Notes under the pieces: model-generated | Databases searched by the model: none | The model's input: only the letters and a program-made list of their open reading frames with translations | Told to the model about the DNA's origin: nothing | Assembly: GCA_033398695.1 (NCBI GenBank) | Contig: CM065806.1 | Coordinates: 46,215,001 to 46,279,000, forward strand | Length of the DNA stretch: 64,000 nt | Reading direction: 5' to 3' | From: Orobanche coerulescens | Lineage: Eukaryota; Streptophyta; Magnoliopsida; Lamiales; Orobanchaceae | Part shown: piece after piece, positions 56,735 through 64,000 of the stretch | How the letters are laid out: the number at the start of each line of letters is the position of its first letter | Position numbering within the stretch: position 1 is the first letter of the stretch | Program-made: the position numbers and the translations under genes

Positions 56735-56903
56735 TCTTCCTGTCCCAGAACACTGCCAAAAGGTCCAGACAACACGATCATGATCCAAAAAGGTACAAAA
56801 CTCTAAATCAATATAGACAACATCTCAAAGTGTTTAAAGAGCGACAAAAGATGAAGGACGGCAAGGTCAAACAATCAATAAAAAGTACGGGTATTACACA
56901 ATC

Positions 56904-57880
56904 AAGATGCATGGACTAAGTCCACCAAGACCAAGTGGAAAGGGCATTCTAGTTGAAGATAGGTTCCCTTCACCAACCATGCCTGATGATGATAAGGTGC
57001 TTGGAGACTCAATTCTGGGCTCTCAATTCAAGAAGTCCAAATTTATTTGCAATAGTTTTCAGAAATAGAAAGGAAATCAAGGTGTTGAACACACATCCTT
57101 TGTGTAGATATGCATACAAGGAGTAGGAAGTTAGAGAAGCAGCCCAACTAGCTATAAATGAAGAACTTGAGAGGATTGTAGACCTTTGTGATGAAGAAAG
57201 AAGAAGAAGAGATGAAGAACAAGTTGCCCTAACCATGAAGGTACTACAATAAGAAGAAGCAACACCTCTAGACCACAATTAACCATATCTACTCAAAAAG
57301 ACTTACCCTCTTCACCTATACAAGAGAGTCAAACCACACAAGATCAGCCACCTTCCTCACAAGATGAACAAAATATACAAAATAGTTGCAGTTTGTGATA
57401 TAGTACCTCTCAACGTGAAGGCTTTAGATTCAAATATGAGTGATTTTCTTCCTTATGAGTCTGAGGAACAACTCACCATTGATGAAAACAAGGTATTGCC
57501 TTCAAGTGCACAAAATATCAAAATATGCGGATGAAGGCGTTACACTAGAGTATGAAGATGCAAAAAGAATAAAACTATCTATCTTTCATCAACTACAACA
57601 AAACTACAGCACACTCAAAAGGGCTTACACTCTAATTCCAAGGACTACTGATTTTAACAGAGAAATTGCTGGAGATGTGTTACATAGGGTTGTAAGGTTA
57701 AGGAATGAGACAACAACCACGATGCCTAGAAGATATCCAAAGGTGTGGAACTACAACAACAACAACAACAACAACGACGACAACAACAACAACAACAGCA
57801 ACAGCAACAACAACAACAACAATAACAACAAGAAAGTGATTTTTGAGCCCTTCCACATGATAATCTTTACAAATCAATAA
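56904..57880 (+). pseudogene. ORF3 C-terminal region of element D
   Basis: Resumes D after A. Open pieces are in several frames; the last (57440-57877) reads VTLEYEDAKRIKLSIFHQLQ, YSTLKRAYTLIPRTTDFNRE, then an Asn-rich tract and a stop at 57878. No recognised domain. Earlier parts (56904-57420) carry Glu/Arg-rich helical sequence in broken frames. It probably belongs to the same third ORF as the pieces at 7991, 16443 and 35673. Confidence 0.45.
57748..57833 (+). repeat. AAC trinucleotide microsatellite
   Basis: An imperfect AAC/GAC/AGC repeat encodes an Asn-rich run in the D ORF3 frame. It is a slippage-prone repeat, probably secondary. Confidence 0.9.
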
Positions 57881-58261
57881 GGGACTCGGAGTTACTTCAG
57901 CATGGAAGAGAACCTGGAAAGCTCAACCAGTGATCGTGTTCGTAGCCAGACAGCTAAGAAATGACATTAAGGATGAAGTGAGGTTTAGTAATGGACTACT
58001 CAGACAAGTTGAGATCAGCAATTAAAAGGCAAAGAAGCTGAAGAAAAGAAAGTGACTGAAGAAGAATTCTTGATCTGCTCAGGCTACAGGAGCACAAACT
58101 TGATGGTATAATTCAACTCTTGTATGAATTGTATTTTAGTTTTATTTTGAAGCTTTGTGAAATTTCTATTCTATTAGATGAAAATTTGTATGAGTATGGT
58201 CTTGTTATCCTCAATCCTATATTTATGCCCATAATTCTCATTGACATAAATATGGGAAGAT
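57881..58261 (+). other. D 3' internal end and polypurine-like tract
   Basis: No gene. It ends with ATGGGAAGAT directly before the LTR start at 58262, a short purine-rich tract suited to plus-strand priming. Confidence 0.45.
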
Positions 58262-59552
58262 TGTTAGGAATATGTAATTTTGATGATAACATATAGTTAG
58301 AATATAATTTCATTTTGTGTAACTTGTCAATGGATATGATTTATAAATATCCATTGATAAGGTTGCCAGCTAAAATCATCTCTACCAATCCATAATTTTA
58401 TGTAGTTATGATGTCAATGGATTATAGTTGTTGTTAGCTAGGAACAAATTTTTATGTAATTTGTTCAAACAGATGCAGGCAATAGACCATATCCATTGAT
58501 GTGGTATAATCAATGGATGCCAAGTACTTCAATGGATATCCGACTTAAATCTTGATGGATAACAATTCAAGATTCAATGGATGTGGAGTCAATGGATGTC
58601 AAAGTGTAAATAAATGAAGACTGAAGTTCTATAAATGAAGTGAAGTCAATGGATATTCATCAATGGATAAAGGAAGCCTTCGATGGATAACTTGGAGTGT
58701 CAACTAGAAGCATGATCAATGGATAAAGCTATAGCCATCGATGGATGTAAAGCCAATAGATATAGAAATAGCTATTGGTGGATACAAATTAATGGATATC
58801 ACAATAACCATCGATGGATATACAATCAATGGATATCAAGCATCAATTGATGATGCTGTATCAACAAATATCCATTGACTTGGTTATGAATTCAAACATC
58901 CATTGATCAAGTCAAATAATAATGACAAACTGATAGATGCAACTTTAGAACCTGCATCAGACAAAATTGCTAGGAGACAAAGCTAGGATCAGTTAGACTT
59001 TGTAAACCATTAAATCAAGAAGAAACATGCTCATTCTAAGTTGTACAGTTTTGGAAGCATACTAGTCATCAAAGATTCAAGCTGAACTTTCCCACAATGT
59101 GTCGACCAAAGGAATGCTGCATGGAAACTAACTTGGGATGTACTACCAAATTGGAATTTCATTACATAACAAGTTGTATTGTTAGTATATATCAATATAC
59201 TTACATAATGTGTCTTTCTTGAATAAGCTCTCTAGTGCACTTAGAAAATTATTGTAAAGAGCTCAAGGAAAGACACTAAAAAGTTAGTAGATGTATTCAC
59301 TTTAGTGAGAGATTTCTTGATCTAATAAAAATCCTATCAAAATTATCAAACAATTAAATCCCCTTAAATAATTTTAAAGATCTTGTGTTCTTTCATTTTT
59401 CTGTTCAAGTTTTATTCAGTATATTAAAGTTTAACTGTGTGTGTCCTAAAGTGTCCATCTGTTCATTATAAACTCAAATATTTCAAGAAAATTTTGAGTT
59501 TGTATTCAACCCCCTCTACAAACTCATTGTCATTATTCTTATTGAAATAACA
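58262..59552 (+). repeat. 3' LTR of copia element D (about 1291 bp)
   Basis: It starts TGTTAGGAATATG and ends with TAACA at about 59552 (TGTTA/TAACA termini). The sequence before the end (TTGTATTCAACCCCCTCTAC) is typical of SIRE-type LTRs. A palindrome array lies at 58327-58834 and a TATATAT box near 59186. No 5' LTR is in the window to confirm the ends. Confidence 0.65.
58327..58834 (+). repeat. ATCCATYGAT palindrome array in D LTR
   Basis: About 16 copies of TCAATGGAT, TCGATGGAT or their complement start at 58327, 58349, 58414, 58492, 58511, 58530, 58553, 58574, 58589, 58646, 58660, 58680, 58716, 58738, 58811 and 58826. Spacings within clusters are 14-23 bp, less regular than in the gypsy LTRs. 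CCATCGATGG cores at 58736 and 58809 are perfect palindromes. The array ends about 350 bp before the nearest TATA box. Confidence 0.7.
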
Positions 59553-60570
59553 GCCCCATTGTTTCTTCTCTAGCGAGATAGTTGCTTCGATTTTTGCTTT
59601 TTTGGTACGACTTTTCCAGATTTAGTAGGAGAGGTTTTTATGTAATCTTGATTTTGTTATATAACCGGTCATTTGGCTTTTTCAAAAAAATGAGTAAGGA
59701 CAAGTGAATAAGTAACACGACATACATTCTCAAAACAATTTATAAACTACATACTAAAGTTAAAATGTATATATAAACTAACCTGTCGATAGAAAGCTAT
59801 TTTGTAGATTTTCATTATCTTCACAAATTTATTGTTCGTTTCGCAAATTATCCTTCTTATAACAACATCAATTAAAGTAATTCATAAAACATTAAAAATG
59901 AAAAATAATTTGATAAATTTTAAGTTACAAAAATATGAACTTAACTAATTCATAGGAAATGGAAATAATGATCAATTTTGAGTTATAAATAAAATGAGCT
60001 TATAAGTGTTGCAGTTCTTCAGCTAAATGCGGATTTTGAACATTTTTATTTATCTTTGCAAGTATTAAGAGCCATTTAAGGAATTATAAAGTACCGATTA
60101 AGTTCCATTCAAAATATTTTCTTAAAGAAGTATTAACTTAGTTTATTATATTATTTTGGTTAGCCTGCATTTTTAGAATTAATTTAGGTATTAATTTTTT
60201 ATTTAAAAATAAAATCTAATGTCAGTTCTTCGTAAATAAAAAAGTTCACTAAAAGCAAATAGATCATATAAGCTACAACTATTAGATCTAAAAAATTAAG
60301 AATTGTTTCAGGAGAAAGTAACAAAACTGTAAATATGAGTCAATCAATTGTATTCATAACACTGATGGAGGGAGCCTTTATATAGGCATTACAATGAGAG
60401 TCCTTCCATACATAGGATTTCAAGATAAGGTAAGACATCTAATGAGTCTCACTACATCTAGAAGGATCTAGAACCTTCCATCTATGTATCTTCCTACAAC
60501 CAGTATTAGGATAGACACCAACAAGGGAAGGATAATCCGAAACACTCATCTGTGTTGAGCACTAATACCA
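59553..60570. other. AT-rich sequence without gene
   Basis: One kilobase with no supported ORF, RNA gene or repeat boundary. It lies between the end of D and the 3' end of the Athila-like pol, and may be the 3' untranslated part of that element or older host sequence. A TTTATATAGG TATA-like word at about 60376 is not linked to any gene. Confidence 0.4.
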
Positions 60571-60574
60571 TCAT

Positions 60575-61830
60575 GGTGCATAAGATGTTGTCTCGCTAGA
60601 AAACCTTTCCAAGTCAAACAAAATCCTGTGAAAAAATAAAGACCTGGTGCGTGGATTTATTAGTCTAATTACTCCATATGGATATACTTCCTCAACCTCA
60701 AAAGGTCCCGTCCAACGTGATTTAACGTACCTGAAAATAATCGCAAGCGAGAATTAAATAAAAGTACTTTCATACCTGGTTCAAGGTATTTGAGGTTAAG
60801 CTTCCGGTCATGAAGTCTCTTGCCTTTGTCTTGTAGATCCGAGAGTTTCGTACGCTTCGTTTCTTAACTCGTCTAATTCATACATTTCGAGCAGTCTTTC
60901 TTGTCCAGCTTCTTTCAATTCCATTGAAACAACCTTAATTGCCCAATAAGTTTTATGTTCGATTTCAACTGGAAGATGACAAGTTTTTCCATAGACTAGA
61001 CGGTAGGAGCTCATTCCCAGTGGACTCTTGTATGCTGTTCGGTATGCCCAAAGTGCATCGACCAATTTATCAGCCCAGTCTTTTCGAGTTGGGCGCAAAG
61101 TTTTCTCCAAGACCCATTTTATCTGTCGGTTGCTTGTTTTAGCCTGACCCGACGTTTGTGGATGGTAGGGAGCCGTAACTTTATGATTTATGCCATTTTG
61201 GCCATAAGTTTGTCAAATATCTTGGTGCAAAAGTGGAATCCCCCATCACCGATTATTGCCTTGGGGAATCCGAAACGGCTGATTATGTATCCCTGTACAA
61301 ACTTAACAATAATATTAGCATCATTAGTCCTTATGGGGATTGCCTCAACCCACTTGGACACGTAATCGAGTGCTAAAAGAATGCACTCGGAATTTCCTGA
61401 TTTAGTGAATGGTGCCATAAAATCAGTTCTCCATACATCAAAAATTTCTACGACCAAATTGATTGTGAGGGGCATCTCATTTCTTTTTCCGATATTACCA
61501 GTTCGTTGACACCTATCGTACTGAACACAAAAATGACGTGCGTCTTTAAATAAGGATGGCCAATACAAACCAGGCTGAAGAATCTTGTTAGCGGTCTCTC
61601 ATCCGCCAAAATGTCCTCCGCAATGAAGTTCATGGCAAAAGGTTAGTACACTTTGTTGCTCATCTTCTGGGACACATCGCCTTATGATTTCATCTTTGCA
61701 TAATCGAAAAAGGTTTGGTTCATCCCAAAAATATTTTTTGTATGATGATAAAAACCTTTTCTTTTCTTGATAAGAAATGTTAGGTGGGAGCATTTCACAA
61801 ACCAAATAATTCACAATATCAGCAAACCAA
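60575..61830 (-). pseudogene. Integrase of an Athila-like gypsy element
   Basis: Zinc-binding start HELHCGGHFGG (about 61600) and CVQYDRCQRTGNIGKRNEMP (about 61480-61530; the second cysteine sits one residue off the usual CxxC). Catalytic core: DVWRTDFMAPFTKSGN, LALDYVSKWVEAIP, GDGGFHFCTKIF. The C-terminal region has [40 protein letters not shown] and RWTGPFEVEEVYPYGVIRL. Wording is typical of Athila/Tat. It contains several frameshifts (near 61190, 60840 and elsewhere) and is not functional. Confidence 0.88.
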
Positions 61831-62290
61831 GGTACCGAAGAAATTTTAAATAAATTTTAATGTGGAAAAGAGTCCACAATTTGCTCATGCTTGTTAATTG
61901 TTCTTATATTATTTTTAAACGATACAAATGTTCTGCGACCATATTTTCACTTCCCTTTCGGTCCTTTATTTCCACATTAAATTCTTGAAGCATTAAAATC
62001 CACCGAATTAACCGAGGTTTCACCTGTTGCTTTGTCAACGGATGTCGTAAAGATGCATGATCTGAATGTAAAATTACTTTAGATCCTACAATATAAGATC
62101 TAAATTTATCCAATGACAAAACCACATCTAATAATTCTTTCTCAATTATTGTATAATTAACCCGCGCATCATTCAATGTTAGACTAGCGTAATAAATCAC
62201 ACGAAGCATTTTATCAATTCGTTGGCCTAAAACTGCACCAACAGGGTCAGATGCATTGCACATAATTTCAAAAGGTAAGGACCAACCAGG
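61831..62290 (-). pseudogene. RNase H of the Athila-like element
   Basis: MCNASDPVGAVLGQRIDKM opens the domain; the first catalytic position, Asp in the family's CDAS motif, is Asn here. Glu in EKELLDVVLSLDKFRSYIVG and Asp in LHSDHASLRHPL are kept. The connection WILMLQEFNVEIKDRKGSEN leads toward integrase. It degrades RNA in the RNA-DNA hybrid; with the D-to-N change this copy is probably inactive. Confidence 0.85.
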
Positions 62291-63310
62291 GGCAATTACG
62301 ATTGGTGCCCTGGTTAGTTTCTATTTCAAAGTTTGAAAGGCGTCGAGACAAGCGTCATCAAAAATGAAGGAAATATCTTTGGTAAGCAAAGTGCAGAGAG
62401 GTTTACTTATTTTTGAAAAATCAACCTTCTATAAAAACTGGTATGTCCTGAAAAACTCCTAATTGCCTTTACATTGCTTGGTGGTGGTAATTTTTGAATA
62501 ACATCACTTTTTGCTTTGTCGACTTCAATTCCACGATTTGACACTACGTGACCTAGCACAATGCCACTTTCTGTCATTAAATGATATTTTCCCAGCTGAG
62601 AGTTAAATGGCATTCAATACAATGTTCAAGTACTTTGGTTAATTTATGTAAGCAATCATCAAAAGATGATCCAAATATTGAAAAGTCATCCATAAATACC
62701 TCAATAAAATCGCCGATCATATCCGAGAAAATTGACAACATGCACATTTGAAAAGTTCCTGGTGCATTGCATAATCCAAAGGGTATTCTTGGACAAGCAA
62801 AAGTTCCAAAAGGGCATGTGTGTGATCTTCGATTGGTCCTCGGGTGCAATTGCCACTTGGTAATACCCTAAAAGTCCATCAAGAAAACAGTAGAAGTTGT
62901 GTCCTAGAAGTTTATCAAGCATTTGGTCAATAAAAGGAAGAGGACAATAATCCTTTTTGGTGGCGGCATTTAATTTTTGATAATCAATGCACATTCGCCA
63001 CCCGGTTGTTACCCTTGTTGGTACTGGCTCCCCCTTATCCTTTTCATCATTGTTATGCCACTTTTCTTTGGCACCACATATATAGGGCTTACCCATTCAC
63101 TATCTGCAATTGGATAAATAATTCCCCCAGCTAGCAATTTTAAAATTTCCATTTTTACTACCTCTAGCATATTGGGATTTAATCTCTGTTGTGCTTCTCT
63201 TCTTGGTTTTTTTCCCTCTTCTAAGATTATTTTACGCATACATGCTGAAGGGCTAATTCCCTTAATATCACTCAAACCCCATCCTATTGCCTCTTTGCAT
63301 TTTTTCAAAA
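62291..63310 (-). pseudogene. Reverse transcriptase of the Athila-like element
   Basis: Pieces in three frames: EVVKMEILKLLAGGIIYPIA and SEWVSPIYVVPKKSGI (63110-63240), MCIDYQKLNAATKKDYCPLP and FIDQMLDKLLGHNFYCFLDG (62870-63000), FGLCNAPGTFQMCMLSIFSD with the catalytic EVFMDDFSIFG (62680-62790), and the thumb GIVLGHVVSNRGIEVDKAKS (62470-62570). FGLCNAP and VFMDDFS are typical of Athila. At least three frameshifts. Confidence 0.88.
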
Positions 63311-64000
63311 CTTCTACTAAAAGAAATTATTCATCTTTGCTCAATTCTGCATTAATAATTATGGGTTTTTTATTTTCCTCTTCAAGAAAAATATATTTTA
63401 AATGCTTAGGCAATTCTTTAAGCTCTGGTATTTCTTTTTCTTTGCTTTCCATTAACGACTCCAGACTATCTATCTTACCCCCTGTAAGAGATTTTCGCAC
63501 ATTTCTCCTTCAACTTCTAGGTAAAGCTCTGAACATTCCATTACTTGTTCCTGTATAATAAGAGTTTATACAGAATTATCAATAATATCAATAAAAGCGC
63601 ATTCCTCATATAAATCATAACTGGGAATAGGGGCCGAATCAAACACAGAAAATGTCACGGTTTTACCTAACACACTCATAGTTAATTTTCCTCTTTTAAC
63701 ATCAATTAATTTGCCATGAAAGGTCTTCCCAATAAAATAGAATGATTTTTTTCCATTATCTAGACATGGTCACATTTCTAAGACAGCAAAATCTGCTGGA
63801 ATAATAATCCCCTCTATGTCTACCAAAATTTCTTCGATAATTCTTACAGGATAACGAAGTGTTCTATCAGCCAATTGTAAACATATTTTAGTTTAGCTAA
63901 GTTCACGAAGATCAAGTTGCTCAATAATATATAATGGCATCAAATTTATACCTGCTCCGAGATCAAGCATACCCGTGGTTTTCTTACCGTTTCCCATAGC
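63311..64000 (-). pseudogene. Protease and protease-RT linker of the Athila-like element (window edge)
   Basis: Reverse-strand reading near 63880-63975 gives MLDLGAGINLMPLYIIEQLD, an Athila-type protease active-site block with DLGA in place of the usual DTGA/DSGA. QLADRTLRYPVRIIEEILVD and GIIIPADFAVLEM follow (63770-63870), then GKTFHGKLIDVKRGKLTMSV (63670-63730). Stops occur at about 63893 and 63768. The remaining stretch to 63311 is a degraded linker. The N-terminal gag lies beyond the window. Confidence 0.75.

Larger units (their letters stand above)
37289..56898 (-). mobile_element. Element A: Tekay-like gypsy retrotransposon, broken by later insertions
   Basis: Homologous LTR ends, TGTAACACCCCCAAGTTATT at 37289 and at 54932, and identical 5-bp duplications CAATC at 37284-37288 and 56899-56903 show one insertion event into D. 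Orientation is minus, because the primer binding site is next to the right-hand LTR. The right half holds gag, protease and the first part of RT. The rest of pol and part of the 3' LTR are missing or replaced by B, J, C and remnants. By eye the LTRs differ more than those of E (around 8-10 percent over the first 200 bp). Confidence 0.88.
54932..56898 (-). repeat. 5' LTR of element A (1967 bp)
   Basis: It runs from TGTAACACCCCCAAG (LTR 3' end, next to the primer binding site) to ACGGGTATTACA (LTR start). It includes the GC hairpin at 55324-55337, the TATA box at 56241-56250 and the palindrome array at 56260-56734. CACCAGAGGCTACGGAACCC repeats lie at 55501 and 55579. The target duplication CAATC follows. 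Confidence 0.92.

Noticed and set aside
59553..60570. Possible host gene or RNA between D and the Athila-like pol
   Set aside because: No ORF, splice pattern or RNA structure could be supported in this AT-rich stretch.

Overview
The window is intergenic, repeat-dominated DNA from a large flowering-plant genome. I see no bacterial-type genes, no tRNA or rRNA gene, and no intact host gene. Plant origin follows from LTR retrotransposons primed by initiator tRNA-Met, SIRE-, Tekay- and Athila-like proteins, and a CACTA DNA transposon carrying intron-containing gene fragments. I cannot name the species. All family names come from motif recognition by eye.

Layout. Most of the window is one stack of nested insertions. 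The outermost element, D, is a plus-strand, pol-less SIRE-like Ty1/copia derivative. It is visible as pieces at 6693-8294, 16443-17143, 35668-37288 and 56899-59552. Four insertions split it. (1) The solo or truncated gypsy LTR H ends at 6692. (2) E is a gag-only gypsy element at 8295-16442 with target duplication TTGTT. (3) F is a full-length SIRE-type copia element at 17144-35667 with target duplication GCTAC. F itself holds a 6-kb CACTA element at 18524-24561 (target duplication TTA) that carries degraded gene fragments. (4) A is a minus-strand Tekay-like gypsy element at 37289-56898 with target duplication CAATC. A was then broken by B (LTR 38718-40607), by remnants at 41280-42860, by an LTR called J, and by the gag-only element C at 43366-52147. 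Left of H is the 5' half of another minus-strand Tekay-like element (1 to about 4096). Right of D is AT-rich DNA and then an eroded minus-strand Athila-like pol (60575-64000).

Coding state. F keeps an uninterrupted 755-codon integrase/RT/RNase H frame and an intact coiled-coil ORF, but its integrase active-site glutamate has been replaced. C gag has one in-frame stop. E gag has one frameshift. Everything else is more damaged.

Most unusual signal. Six different gypsy LTRs (the left LTR, A, B, J, H and E, plus C in a looser form) carry a cluster of 12-bp palindromes. The palindrome differs between families: TAGCGYGCGCTA, TTACGGYCGTAA or GTGCCGCGGCAC. The copies are spaced 20-24 bp start to start with unrelated linker sequences. 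In five of the LTRs the array ends 10-15 bp upstream of a TATA box. The copia element D has an analogous but less regular array of ATCCATYGAT in its LTR, and the same motif sits in a 24-bp-period coding repeat. A second shared feature is a C4-5/G4-5 hairpin about 330-430 bp before the LTR 3' end. It is preceded by an AGC..GCT stem in all but family C. Together these look like a conserved LTR promoter architecture in which the palindrome sequence changes but its phasing does not.
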